A stretch of 35,624 bases of DNA from Micavibrio sp964400125 (lineage in GTDB: Bacteria > Pseudomonadota > Alphaproteobacteria > Micavibrionales > Micavibrionaceae): assembly GCA_964400125.1 (NCBI GenBank), contig CAYNSR010000020.1:1-35624 (forward strand), written 5' to 3'. Positions 8,460 through 16,936 of this stretch are shown here, one piece after another. Under the pieces are notes generated by a model that did no database searches, was not told where the DNA came from, and worked only from the letters and a program-made list of their open reading frames with translations. The stretch's first letter is position 1; every line of letters begins with the position of its first letter. The position numbers and the translations under genes are program-made.

Positions 8460-8804
8460 ATGGCGATTCTCGGACCCGATCCCAAGTTTTTTGACGACAT
8501 CGCCCGCGTTGCCGGTGGCGCCGTCAATATCGTCAGCGGTATGCAGGAACAAATTCGCAACGATATCCGCGCCCGGGTCGAGGAAATGGCCACGCACCTC
8601 GATCTCGTCCCGCGTGACGAACTGGACATGGCCAAGGCAACCATCGAGAAAATGCGCAGACGCATGGACGACATGGATGCGCGGCTGAGTGCGCTTGAAG
8701 GCAAAAAAGCCCCGAAAGCGCAGGGTAAGGCAAAGGTAAAAACCAATACCGGCAAGCCGCGCGCAAGCTCTACGGCGAAACGTCAGATTAAAAAGCAGAA
8801 ATAG
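8460..8804 (+). CDS. ubiK: Accessory factor UbiK family protein (BMFP/YqiC)
   Basis: This 114-residue protein matches the BMFP domain family: the amphipathic FFDDIARVAGGAVNIVSGM near the N-terminus, then MQEQIRNDIRARVEEMATHLDLV, then a C-terminal coiled coil (RDELDMAKATIEKMRRRMDDM). UbiK helps the ubiquinone-synthesis Ubi complex in proteobacteria. The Lys/Ala-rich tail is a common disordered extension. The frame is open upstream to 8313, but homology begins at MAILGPDPKFFDD, and AGGTG lies 5 bases before the ATG at 8460. ubiE is encoded 12 kb away. It starts the ubiK-ybjN-proC run. Confidence 0.85.
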   Translation: MAILGPDPKFFDDIARVAGGAVNIVSGMQEQIRNDIRARVEEMATHLDLVPRDELDMAKATIEKMRRRMDDMDARLSALEGKKAPKAQGKAKVKTNTGKPRASSTAKRQIKKQK

Positions 8805-8837
8805 CGCACTCAATAAATTGTTACGATACGAGGCATT

Positions 8838-9338
8838 ATGAGCGATCAAGGCGAACATCTCGACGACGTTACCAACCCACTCGATTGCGTGGAGGATATT
8901 CTGGCAGGACAAAACTGGTCCTTCAGCCGGATGAATCAGGACGAATTGATGGTCGATGTTTCCGGCAAGCTCGGCACCTATCGCATGGTGATGATCTGGC
9001 AGGAAGAATTCTGCGCGATGCAGTTTACCTGCCACCTCGACCTGATCGTTCCCGATGACCGCCGCGACCTGATGGCACTGGCGCTGGCACGGGTCAATTC
9101 CGGCATGTGGCTCGGGCATTTCGACCTGCCGCAGGACACGGGCGTTCCGTGCTTCCGCCACACCAGCCTTTTCCGTGGTCAGGGCGGCTCCGGCGCGGAT
9201 CATATGCAGGACCTTATGGATATCGCCCTCAATGAATGCGAGCGCATCTATCCCACCTTCACCATGCTCTCCGACATTTACGGCATGGATGAAAACCAGT
9301 TGAGCCTGGCCCTGTCGGATACGGCTGGCGAGGCCTGA
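8838..9338 (+). CDS. YbjN domain-containing protein
   Basis: This 166-residue protein has the YbjN fold (type III chaperone-like). Recognisable parts are NPLDCVEDILAGQNWSFSR, VDVSGKLGTYRMVMIW, MQFTCHLDLIVPDDRRDL and ALARVNSGMWLGHFDLPQD. It has no signal peptide or membrane segment. YbjN proteins are linked to stress and motility phenotypes, but the molecular role is unknown. In alphaproteobacteria this gene is regularly found directly before proC, as here, 34 bases after the ubiK-like gene. Confidence 0.88.
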   Translation: MSDQGEHLDDVTNPLDCVEDILAGQNWSFSRMNQDELMVDVSGKLGTYRMVMIWQEEFCAMQFTCHLDLIVPDDRRDLMALALARVNSGMWLGHFDLPQDTGVPCFRHTSLFRGQGGSGADHMQDLMDIALNECERIYPTFTMLSDIYGMDENQLSLALSDTAGEA

Positions 9339-9403
9339 GTTTTTCTTCCTGCTTGCTGCTTGCTGCGTTGAGAATGACTGGAAACTCCACTAGACTGCCC
9401 CGC

Positions 9404-10207
9404 ATGAAAACCGAAAAAAACAGACCCGTGATTACCCTGATCGGCTGCGGCAAGATGGGAAGCGCCATGTTGCGGGGCTGGCGTAACGCCGCCATTGCTG
9501 AAAAGATTTTTGTTATTGAACCCAATGGGTTGCCTGATGAATTTCATAAATTGGATGATGTTGTTTTTACCAACACCCTCCTCTCATGTGATGCAGCAAT
9601 ACTTGCTGTTAAACCACAGATAATGAACGATATTTTCGCATCAATACACCCCCGACCCGATACATTGATCCTGTCCATCGCCGCCGGGCAAAAAATTGCC
9701 GGTTTTGAACGACATTTCGGTGCGACCCAGCCCGTGGTCCGCGCCATGCCCAACACCCCGGCAGCCATCGGTCAGGGCATCAGCGTCGCCGTCGCAAACG
9801 GGCATCTCGACGCGGCGCAAAAATCCCTCGCCCATGACCTGCTTTCCGCCATCGGTCAGGTCGAATGGGTGGAAGACGAATCCCTGATGGACGCCGTCAC
9901 CGCCCTTTCGGGGAGCGGCCCGGCTTATGTTTTTTACCTGATCGAGGTTCTGGCCAAAGCGGGTGCCGCGCAAGGCCTGCCCGCCGCGATGGCCATGCGC
10001 CTTGCCCGCCAGACCGTCATCGGCAGCGCCGCCCTCGCCGCCACGGAACAGGATACGCCTGCGGAAACCCTCCGCCAAAACGTCACCAGCCCCGGCGGCA
10101 CGACCGCAGCGGCACTGGACGTATTGATGCAAGATCAGGCATTGGAGAGTCTGTTCAGCGCCGCCCTTCGGGCCGCCACGGCACGGTCAAAAGAATTGTC
10201 GAAATAA
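9404..10207 (+). CDS. proC: Pyrroline-5-carboxylate reductase
   Basis: This 267-residue NAD(P)H-dependent enzyme carries out the last step of proline synthesis. The Rossmann loop LIGCGKMGSAMLRGW is near residue 11. VKPQIMNDI, LILSIAAGQ, VVRAMPNTPAAIGQGI and the catalytic-domain signature ALSGSGPAYVFYLIEVL follow, then VTSPGGTTAAALDVL. The frame is open further upstream, with an ATG at 9374 and a TTG at 9353, but the family starts just before the Rossmann strand, so 9404 is chosen despite no clear Shine-Dalgarno sequence. The codons at 9500-9640 are visibly richer in AT than the rest. Confidence 0.96.
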   Translation: MKTEKNRPVITLIGCGKMGSAMLRGWRNAAIAEKIFVIEPNGLPDEFHKLDDVVFTNTLLSCDAAILAVKPQIMNDIFASIHPRPDTLILSIAAGQKIAGFERHFGATQPVVRAMPNTPAAIGQGISVAVANGHLDAAQKSLAHDLLSAIGQVEWVEDESLMDAVTALSGSGPAYVFYLIEVLAKAGAAQGLPAAMAMRLARQTVIGSAALAATEQDTPAETLRQNVTSPGGTTAAALDVLMQDQALESLFSAALRAATARSKELSK

Positions 10208-10217
10208 GCCCCCGCGC

Positions 10218-10637
10218 CTATTTCCGTCCGCGCTTGCCCAAACCGATATCCTTGGCCAGCGAACTACGCTGCTCCGCGTAGCTCGGCGCCACCATCGGGT
10301 AATCGGCCGGAAGCCCCCAGCGTTCGCGGTATTCTTCCGGCGTCATGTTATAGGCCGTCTTCAGATGGCGTTTGAGCATTTTCAGCTTCTTTCCGTCCTC
10401 CAGACAGATGATATATTCTGGCGTCACTGACCGCTTGATCGGAACCGCTGGTTGCGGACGTTCGGAAGAAAGACCGGAACCGCCGGATTCCCCCTGCACA
10501 TTGGCCAAAGTCCGGTACACGCGCTGGATCAGAGCGGGAATTTCATCCGCCGCGATCTGGTTATTCGACAGATGCGCCGAAACAATTTCAGTGGTGCAGG
10601 CAAGGAGATCTGTATGCAGCGGCGTTTCCTGAGACAT
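10218..10637 (-). CDS. MucR/Ros family transcriptional regulator
   Basis: This 139-residue DNA-binding protein has the MucR layout: an N-terminal oligomerisation segment (LLACTTEIVSAHLSNNQIAADEIP) and a C-terminal prokaryotic zinc-finger-like domain (YIICLEDGKKLKMLKRHLKT, then MTPEEYRERWGLP and YPMVAPSYAEQRS). The second cysteine of the original Ros finger is an Asp (CLED), as in other MucR proteins. MucR proteins are H-NS-like global silencers in alphaproteobacteria. AAGGA 6-7 bases before the ATG at 10637 favours it over 10658. It is convergent with proC. Confidence 0.95.
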   Translation of the reverse strand: MSQETPLHTDLLACTTEIVSAHLSNNQIAADEIPALIQRVYRTLANVQGESGGSGLSSERPQPAVPIKRSVTPEYIICLEDGKKLKMLKRHLKTAYNMTPEEYRERWGLPADYPMVAPSYAEQRSSLAKDIGLGKRGRK

Positions 10638-10801
10638 GAGCAATCCTTTTTCCATCAATACAGTATCCTTATAGCATGACGGATACAGGCAAAGAAAAGG
10701 TTAAATATTGATACGATGATTAGAGTATTCAATCAGGAAAAGGGGGGCTTATCACTTGCGGATCATCCGACGTTTCTTGCCGTTTTTATAAAAATCTGCA
10801 G

Positions 10802-11512
10802 CTAACCCTCAGCAATCACCCGCTGCGTCCGCTTCGACTGGCTGACATCGGCCTCGCGTAAATAGACCGGATCGGGGGGCTGCATTTTTCCGGTTATGAA
10901 ATCATCATACCCCATATGCGCCATCACCACAGGGTCGGGCAGCAGCAGATCGTCAAGAACCCGCCAGCCCGCCGGACAATCCGCGCCCAAGACCTGTTGT
11001 AGACGTATTACACCATCACCACAAAGGGTTACTGGCCGATTCTGATACGCAGAAAGAATAGAATCCGCCGAGAGCAGGCGCGGCGCACCGCCGAAATCCT
11101 GCGCATAAAAATCATCACGCTTTGTCTCAATAACAACAAACAACGCATTGTGATCTTTTGTCTTTTCCATTGCAGCCTTCAAAATCACATCGGTGGTGCG
11201 CACACCAGCAACGGGGATATTGAGGGCAAGACCAAAACTCCGCGCCGCTGACAACCCGATCCGCAAACCGGTAAACCCGCCGGGCCCGACCGTCGTCACG
11301 ACAAGGACCAGATCCGCCATGGCCAGACTGGCTTCCTTCACCACGCCTTGAATCATCGGCACCAGAATTTCAGACTGACCGCGTTCCATAGCTCGGCTCT
11401 GCCTGACAGACTGTCCGGTTTTCATATCCACGACGGCAGCGGAACAACCGCCCATGGCTGTATCAAAGGCAAGAATATACCGGGGGGGCACGGCAACTAA
11501 AGGATTTGACAC
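10802..11512 (-). CDS. tsaB: tRNA threonylcarbamoyladenosine biosynthesis protein TsaB
   Basis: This 236-residue ASKHA-fold protein is the partner of TsaD in making t6A37 on ANN-decoding tRNAs. The conserved parts are ILAFDTAMGGCSAAV, RGQSEILVPMI, and VGPGGFTGLRIGLSAARSFGLALNIPV near residue 76, with the C-terminal DPVYLREADV typical of the family. The start overlaps the end of the nitroreductase gene by 16 bases, so the two form one unit. rimI, which often follows tsaB, is absent. Confidence 0.94.
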   Translation of the reverse strand: MSNPLVAVPPRYILAFDTAMGGCSAAVVDMKTGQSVRQSRAMERGQSEILVPMIQGVVKEASLAMADLVLVVTTVGPGGFTGLRIGLSAARSFGLALNIPVAGVRTTDVILKAAMEKTKDHNALFVVIETKRDDFYAQDFGGAPRLLSADSILSAYQNRPVTLCGDGVIRLQQVLGADCPAGWRVLDDLLLPDPVVMAHMGYDDFITGKMQPPDPVYLREADVSQSKRTQRVIAEG

Positions 11513-12093
11513 GATTCACCGAATGCAAGACGCGGCGAACGGGCATACACCCCGGATGGGTCACCGTAGCCGAGATTACACAAAAAGTTTACCTCGTAAT
11601 CATCGTCGGGGAAGAATTCCTTCTTAACCCCTTCCCGGTCGAACCCCGACATCGGCCCGCAATCCAGCCCCAGCGACCGCGCCGCCAGTATAAAATACCC
11701 GCCCTGCAATGTGCCGTTGCGAAAGGCCGTCTCCGCGATTTTCTGGTCCTTTCCGGCAAACCAGCTTCTTGCATTGGCATGCGGAAAAAGCTGCGGCAGT
11801 TTGTCGTAAAATTTCAGGTCACAGGCGATGATTGCCGTAACCGGGGCGGCCAAGGTCTTGTCGATATTGCCCTTGTCCAGATACGGGCGCAGCCTTTCCT
11901 TGCTTTCCTTTGATTTCAAAAAGGCAAAACGCGCCGGACAGCAATTGGCGCTGGTCGGCCCCCATTTCATCAGATCATACACAGCCTGCAACAAAACATC
12001 GGAAACCGGCTCCGGCGTCCATGCATTGTGGGTCCGGGCGGCACGGAACAGGATATCCATACTGCGATCATCGAGAATACGGTTTTCAGGCAT
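11497..12093 (-). CDS. RutE/HadB-like nitroreductase family protein (putative malonic semialdehyde reductase)
   Basis: This 198-residue flavoprotein is of the nitroreductase fold and close in length to RutE. Its marker segments are FRAARTHNAWTPEPV, DLMKWGPTSANCCPARFAFL, the NGTLQGGYFILAARSLGLDCGPMSGFD block and FLCNLGYGDPSGVYARSPR. RutE reduces malonic semialdehyde in pyrimidine degradation, but no other rut gene is here, so the substrate is uncertain. AGAGGA lies about 9 bases before the ATG. It is divergent from the deacetylase-like gene and overlaps tsaB downstream. Confidence 0.85.
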   Translation of the reverse strand: MPENRILDDRSMDILFRAARTHNAWTPEPVSDVLLQAVYDLMKWGPTSANCCPARFAFLKSKESKERLRPYLDKGNIDKTLAAPVTAIIACDLKFYDKLPQLFPHANARSWFAGKDQKIAETAFRNGTLQGGYFILAARSLGLDCGPMSGFDREGVKKEFFPDDDYEVNFLCNLGYGDPSGVYARSPRLAFGESCQIL

Positions 12094-12222
12094 ATGCGAT
12101 TTCCTCTCATAACGTCCGGCAAGAGCATGGGGTGTTTGGCCGCAAAGATCAATAACCGGCGGAGGAAATGGCGGGCATACGATTTCACTGGCATTTCACT
12201 TAAGCAATATTATATTCATGCC

Positions 12223-13296
12223 ATGCCGCAAAACTTGCCATATTCCGTTAAATCGAGCCTGCATATTTTCCTCCTCGCCCTGACGCTGGCGGGTTTTTCC
12301 GCGCCCGTGTCCGCACAACGGGCAGAACAAAACGGGGCCGTCATTTTTGCATACCAGCGTGTGGGGGAGGCCCTTTACCCGGCCAATAACATCTCTACCG
12401 GGCAATTTGCAGACAATGTCCGGGAACTGATTGAAGGCGGCTATGCCGTGCGCCCCCTGCCGGAAATCATTGCTGCCCTGCGCGATGGGACACCCCTGCC
12501 GGACAGGACGGTGGCGATTACCTTTGATGGTGCCTATCGGTCCGCCTATGACAATGCGATGCCTGTCCTGCTCGCGAATAACCTGCCCTTTACCGTCTTT
12601 TTCGCGCCAGATCAGATGGCGGAAGACAACCCGCAATATATAGGCTGGGGCGAACTGAAACGGCTGGAGAAAAAAGAACAGGTCACACTGGGGCTGCATG
12701 CCGCAACCTATACGCATCTGGCTGGGGCGTCCGAGATGGAAATCCGCCGTCAGGTGAACAATGCCCTTGCGGCCTTTCGCAAGGAACTGAAGCAAAACCC
12801 GACCCTGTTCGCCTATCCGTTCGGGGAATATACCCGGGCCTATCGCGACATCATCGCCGCCAGCGGTTTCGAGGCGGCCTTCGGCCAGCATTCCGGGGCC
12901 GCCCATGCGGAGGCCGACCTGCTGGCGCTGCCGCGTTTTGCCATGAGTGAAAACTACGGCGACGCCCGGCGCTTCCGGATGGCAGCGCAAGCCCTCCCCC
13001 TCCCAGCGGCGGGCATAACGCCGGAAGACCCCCGGATTTCTCCCGGAAGCCTGCCGGATTTCGGCTTCACCCTCCCCGACACGCTGGCTGACCGGATCGG
13101 CCAGCTTTCCTGTTTTGTTTCGGAACAGGGGAAGCTGAAAATCAATATTGTCGGAAAAAATCGTGTTGAAATGCGCGTGGACGCCCCGTTTGAGGGCGAG
13201 CGCATCCGTTTCAACTGCACCCTGCCCGGACCGCCGCCCAACCCCGGTGAAGACCAACGCTGGCGCTGGTTCGGTATGCTTCTGACACAGGGGTAA
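12223..13296 (+). CDS. Polysaccharide deacetylase-like exported protein with degenerate metal site
   Basis: This 357-residue protein has a signal peptide (SLHIFLLALTLAGF, likely cleavage after VSA or SAQ) and a NodB-like domain at about residues 40-270. Motif 1, usually TFDDG, reads TFDGA, with D102 kept and the metal-binding second Asp replaced by G103. Motif 2, usually HTxxH, reads HAATY, with H159 kept and the second His replaced by Y163. LFAYPFGEYTRAYRDI resembles motif 3. The C-terminal 90 residues are not recognised. The ATG at 12223 is chosen because the frame upstream runs into the divergent nitroreductase gene. It may be inactive, metal-independent, or bind glycans without cleaving them. 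Confidence 0.8.
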   Translation: MPQNLPYSVKSSLHIFLLALTLAGFSAPVSAQRAEQNGAVIFAYQRVGEALYPANNISTGQFADNVRELIEGGYAVRPLPEIIAALRDGTPLPDRTVAITFDGAYRSAYDNAMPVLLANNLPFTVFFAPDQMAEDNPQYIGWGELKRLEKKEQVTLGLHAATYTHLAGASEMEIRRQVNNALAAFRKELKQNPTLFAYPFGEYTRAYRDIIAASGFEAAFGQHSGAAHAEADLLALPRFAMSENYGDARRFRMAAQALPLPAAGITPEDPRISPGSLPDFGFTLPDTLADRIGQLSCFVSEQGKLKINIVGKNRVEMRVDAPFEGERIRFNCTLPGPPPNPGEDQRWRWFGMLLTQG

Positions 13297-13307
13297 AGGA
13301 TCTCGAT

Positions 13308-13868
13308 CTAAAGCGGGTCGGCCTGCCTGACCTCGATCACTTCCGGGACGAAATGCCTGAGCATGTTTTCGATGCCGCCCTTCAGAGTCATGGCCGAACT
13401 CGGACAACCGGAACAGGCCCCACGCATGTGCAGGTAGACGATTCCGTCTTCAAAACGGTCGAATTCGATATCGCCGCCATCCATCTGGACCGCCGGACGG
13501 ACCCGCGTTTCCAGCAACTCGCATATCTGTGAAACGATTTCCCGGTCAATCTCCGACGTCTTTGCCGGGACGACCCGGCCCGTTGCGACCATCACGGGCT
13601 GGCCGGTGGAGAAATGTTCCATGATCGCGGCCAGGATCATGGTTTTCAGGCCCATCCATTCTTTTTCCACGACTTTGGTCACGGAGATAAAATCAGGCCC
13701 CAGAAAAACGCTTTTCACCCCGTCAATCCGGAACAGGTGCCGAGCCAGCGGCGATGCGGCGGAATCTTCGACGCTGCGGAATTCCGCCGTCCCGGATAGA
13801 AGCACCGTCTCACCCGGAATAAATTTCATCGTGTCCGGATTTGGTGTTTTTTCGGTCTGGATAAACAT
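13308..13868 (-). CDS. NifU family (Nfu-type) iron-sulfur scaffold protein
   Basis: This 186-residue protein has an Nfu N-terminal domain (MFIQTEKTPNPDTMKFIPG, ASPLARHLF, VFLGPDFISVTK) and a C-terminal NifU domain (VRPAVQMDGGDIEF, HMRGACSGCPSSAMTLKGGIE). The CxxC pair of GACSGCPSS binds a bridging cluster in the dimer. Such proteins hand 4Fe-4S clusters to target enzymes. GAGGG 6 bases before the ATG at 13868 decides the start over 13889. It is the last gene of the minus-strand run with the universal stress, TIGR02186 and TauE/SafE genes. Confidence 0.95.
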   Translation of the reverse strand: MFIQTEKTPNPDTMKFIPGETVLLSGTAEFRSVEDSAASPLARHLFRIDGVKSVFLGPDFISVTKVVEKEWMGLKTMILAAIMEHFSTGQPVMVATGRVVPAKTSEIDREIVSQICELLETRVRPAVQMDGGDIEFDRFEDGIVYLHMRGACSGCPSSAMTLKGGIENMLRHFVPEVIEVRQADPL

Positions 13869-13895
13869 GATGCCCTCTGTTGCTTGCAAGACGCA

Positions 13896-14432
13896 CTAAC
13901 TAATAGCATCAATCTTCTGCGGATCAAGATGCCCCGGCACGACCAGAACCGGAATACGCAGTCGCCCGAGGCCCTTTCCAGTAAAATAACTGACCAACGG
14001 CCCCGGCCCGCTGCCGCCAGTGCCGCCGCCCAGGATCAGCATTCTGATCGACGGGTCTGCGCTAATCAGGTTTACCAGCACTTCGTCGGGCGGGCCTTCC
14101 TGAACGTACAGGGCGGGTATTGATCCGTTCAACTCGTTCGCCCGGTGTGCGACCGACCAGATGAATTTTTCCGCCTGTTGCCGCATTTCACGGCGCATCA
14201 TGGCCTCGACCTTTTCCCATTCCTGCACATCATCGATATTCATGATGCTGAGGATTCCGAGATGGCCGCGATTGGCCTTTGCGATCCGCGACGCATAACG
14301 CAGGGCTACGCCGAATTCATCACTTTCATCGGCGACAACCAGATAGACCCCGCCATCGCCGCGACGACCGGAACGGGCCGGGATGATATCCGTGTATTCC
14401 GCGTCTTTTACTGACAAATTCTTTTCGCTCAT
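13896..14432 (-). CDS. Universal stress protein family
   Basis: This 178-residue UspA-fold protein has a roughly 27-residue N-terminal extension, then GVYLVVADESDEFGVALRYA as strand 1. Near the C-terminus the nucleotide-binding loop reads LILGGGTGGSGPGPLVSY, with the PVLVVPG end strand. The spacing of glycines suggests ATP binding. It sits 27 bases before the NifU-type gene and 11 bases after the TIGR02186 gene, in the same direction. The partner or stress sensed cannot be read from sequence. Confidence 0.88.
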   Translation of the reverse strand: MSEKNLSVKDAEYTDIIPARSGRRGDGGVYLVVADESDEFGVALRYASRIAKANRGHLGILSIMNIDDVQEWEKVEAMMRREMRQQAEKFIWSVAHRANELNGSIPALYVQEGPPDEVLVNLISADPSIRMLILGGGTGGSGPGPLVSYFTGKGLGRLRIPVLVVPGHLDPQKIDAIS

Positions 14433-14443
14433 GACATTTTCTC

Positions 14444-15190
14444 CTATTCACGACGCAAAAGGGCATGGGCGCTCCAGCCGAAAAACAACGCCATCAGGAC
14501 CGCAATCGCACCATACGCCAAAGAATGCCTGCGGGAAAACAGGAATATCTCTGCACTGAACCCGGTTTGCGCGACCTTGATTTCATTTTGCCGCGAATCC
14601 ATAACATCGCCGTTATGGATCAAAAAGGTCTTTACCTTGTAGATTCCGGTCGGGACATTGGCCGGAAGATAAAAGGCCGCGCGGAAAAAATCGCTGTCGA
14701 TATATTTTATCTGTTTCGGCTCAAGGGGCAGAAGCCCCTGCCCCTGGCGGTTTCGTATCAGGGCTTCGCGGAAAGTATAGACCATGGAGGGATCGGCGTT
14801 TTCGCGCGTTTCGAATTGCAGAGCGTCAATCCCGATGTCATGCCGCAACAACGTATCCATCGGCGCGATATCGCTCTCCTTGCGCGTCGATGCCAGATCG
14901 TAATAACTCGGAACGTTTTCGAATTTCAGGGATTTTTTGTTCATCCAGATACCAAGGATTTGTTCCTTGCGCCGGACCATCATGCTTTCTTCCGGGCCAG
15001 TCACGGTCACGACGATATCGCCCGGATGCTTTCGGGTGCCGTAGACGATCAGTTGCGCACCATTGAACCCGGTGGTGATATCGATGCGTTCTGCCGCCAA
15101 ATCCACACCCAGCAGGTTTTGCGGCTGCGCCAAAGCAGGACCGGAGAGGACAACAAGAAAAAGAATAAAAAAACAGACTCTTACCATCAT
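14444..15190 (-). CDS. TIGR02186 family transmembrane protein
   Basis: This 248-residue protein has a signal peptide (VCFFILFLVVLSGPALAQ), a periplasmic beta-rich domain starting LLGVDLAAERIDITTGFNG, with VTGPEESMMVRRKEQILGIWMN, and one C-terminal membrane helix (LAYGAIAVLMALFFGW) with a short cytoplasmic RRE end. This matches the alphaproteobacterial TIGR02186/Alph_Pro_TM family. Its start overlaps the stop of the TauE/SafE gene by 4 bases, so the two are translationally coupled. That fixed pairing suggests the protein is a partner of the permease, but this is inference. Confidence 0.88.
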   Translation of the reverse strand: MMVRVCFFILFLVVLSGPALAQPQNLLGVDLAAERIDITTGFNGAQLIVYGTRKHPGDIVVTVTGPEESMMVRRKEQILGIWMNKKSLKFENVPSYYDLASTRKESDIAPMDTLLRHDIGIDALQFETRENADPSMVYTFREALIRNRQGQGLLPLEPKQIKYIDSDFFRAAFYLPANVPTGIYKVKTFLIHNGDVMDSRQNEIKVAQTGFSAEIFLFSRRHSLAYGAIAVLMALFFGWSAHALLRRE

Positions 15191-16098
15191 CGCACCGCCG
15201 TCGAATACAGTTCCGCCGGACGGATAAACAATTCACCCGCCAGTTCCACACTGACCAGCAAAAGCAGAATCGCCAGAAAAACGCGCGCATAAACGCCCTT
15301 AACCCGCCGCGACACACGCACGCCTATTTGCGCCCCGACGACTCCGCCGATAATCAGCATGAACGCCAGAACAAGATCCACCGTCTGGTTGACCACGGCA
15401 TGCATGACCGTCGCGAACATCGTCGTAATAAGGATTTGAAACAACGATGTCCCCGCCACCAGCAGGATCGGCATGCCGAGGATATAAATCATCGCCGGGA
15501 CCAGCAAAAATCCACCGCCAATGCCGAGAATAGAAACCAGCAACCCGCCGACAAAACCGATCCCGCACGGGATCAATGCGCTGATATACAGGCGCGAACG
15601 CGGGAAACGCATTTTATAAGGCAGATTCGCCAGCGCCGGATGATTGTGGAGTCGCGTCCGGTTTTCGTCGGCATGTGTCTTTTTCAACAGGCTGGAAACA
15701 CTTTCCGCCAGCATCATGAACCCCATCGTCCCGAGAAACAGGATATAGAGAATGGGAATAACAATATCGATCTGGCCGAAATGCTGTAACATGCCAAAAA
15801 TCAAAACCCCGAGAACCGATCCCACAATACTGCCGCACAGCATGATTCCGGCGATTTTGAAATCGACATCCCCGCGCTTCATATGCCCGAGCAGGCCCGA
15901 CAGACTGGCCGCGACCAACTGATTGGCCTGCGTTCCCACGGCAACGCCAGGGGGCAGGCCCATAAAAATCAGGAGGGGCGTCATTAAAAACCCGCCGCCA
16001 ACGCCGAACACGCCGGACAAAAACCCCACCAAAACGCCCAACGACAAAATGATTTCTGCCGGGACAACCATTTCTGCAATGGGGAGATAGACAAGCAT
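15187..16098 (-). CDS. TauE/SafE (TSUP) family sulfite/organosulfur permease
   Basis: This 303-residue inner-membrane protein has about eight helices in two internally similar halves. The first half carries GFLSGVFGVGGGFLMTPLLI and GTQANQLVAASLSGLLGH. The second carries GLLVSILGIGGGFLLVPAMI and GTSLFQILITTMFA. Family members export sulfite, sulfoacetate or related anions, or import sulfur compounds; the substrate is not readable here. It heads a four-gene unit with the TIGR02186, universal stress and NifU-type genes. No strong Shine-Dalgarno site precedes the ATG. Confidence 0.9.
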   Translation of the reverse strand: MLVYLPIAEMVVPAEIILSLGVLVGFLSGVFGVGGGFLMTPLLIFMGLPPGVAVGTQANQLVAASLSGLLGHMKRGDVDFKIAGIMLCGSIVGSVLGVLIFGMLQHFGQIDIVIPILYILFLGTMGFMMLAESVSSLLKKTHADENRTRLHNHPALANLPYKMRFPRSRLYISALIPCGIGFVGGLLVSILGIGGGFLLVPAMIYILGMPILLVAGTSLFQILITTMFATVMHAVVNQTVDLVLAFMLIIGGVVGAQIGVRVSRRVKGVYARVFLAILLLLVSVELAGELFIRPAELYSTAVR

Positions 16099-16118
16099 AA
16101 AACAGGAAAACCCTAAAC

Positions 16119-16150
16119 ATCACGACCCCCGCACAGGCGGGAGTCTGGCC
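16119..16150. repeat. Solitary REP-like palindrome
   Basis: CCCGC and GCGGG form a short stem inside a TCACGACCCCCGCACAGGC-type unit that resembles the inverted pair at 28319-28393. It is in the gap between the TauE/SafE gene and the next minus-strand gene. The sequence is a common proteobacterial intergenic palindrome type. Confidence 0.5.
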
Positions 16151-16187
16151 GTTTGATGATGAAGTTGCCGGGGATGCTCCCCTGCAA

Positions 16188-16850
16188 TCAGTAGCGGTTT
16201 ACGGCAGCCTTGTGCGGCCATTTGAACTGCATGCCGGGATCGGCCAGAAAATTCCGATAGTCGCCCGTCCACAACTCATGGTGCGCCTTTTTAAAGTCCA
16301 CTGAACCCATAATGCTCAGGAACAAGGGCTGCCATTGTTCAAACACCTGCGCCCGCGCCGAACAATCGACGACGTAGACCTTGCCGAAATACAAAGACGC
16401 CGCAGCAATGCCCCGGCGCTGCCCGTAGGCGCCGAACAACGCTCCGTCATACCCGGCAACGGCGAAGCTGCCGAAACCGCGCCCCAGCCCCGCGCCATCG
16501 GTAAAGCCGTACAGATCGACATTGTCGTATTCGTTCAGATAGCTGCGCCAGAAATCTTCGCTATAGGCAAGAGGCTGGATATCCCCGGCCAGATGCGGCG
16601 GATAGATCAGAAAACGTTTGTCTTCACGCACCCGGACGCGGCAAACGGCATCATCATTCGATGCTGTCGGGGATGGCGCGATAATGGAAAACACCTCGTC
16701 CGGCTGACGCTGGCTGCCCATGCGCCAGGTATCGGGGTAGGACACGGATATCCCCGATGCCGGATCTTCCCAGACGAAATAATCAGCTTGCGCCGGGGCG
16801 AAAGCCGTAAAGGTCAGGATTGCAGTCAGAATGGCCAGTTTTTTAATCAT
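16188..16850 (-). CDS. Exported protein of unknown function
   Basis: This 220-residue protein starts with a clear signal peptide (KLAILTAILTFTAFAPAQA). The mature part begins DYFVWEDPASGISVSYPDTW, a PsbP/SUMO-like 'stress-type' opening seen in several exported proteins. It contains two cysteines (CRVRV and VVDCSAR) that could pair. The C-terminus is basic and aromatic. I do not recognise a functional family. It stands alone between the TSUP unit and trpS, on the same strand. Confidence 0.75.
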   Translation of the reverse strand: MIKKLAILTAILTFTAFAPAQADYFVWEDPASGISVSYPDTWRMGSQRQPDEVFSIIAPSPTASNDDAVCRVRVREDKRFLIYPPHLAGDIQPLAYSEDFWRSYLNEYDNVDLYGFTDGAGLGRGFGSFAVAGYDGALFGAYGQRRGIAAASLYFGKVYVVDCSARAQVFEQWQPLFLSIMGSVDFKKAHHELWTGDYRNFLADPGMQFKWPHKAAVNRY

Positions 16851-16936
16851 GGGAAACCCGCTCCGGGAAAAATGAGGTTCTTCTCCAGTATTGTGCTGCG
16901 GAGCTTAACAAAATGCAAACCCGAATTTTACGGATT

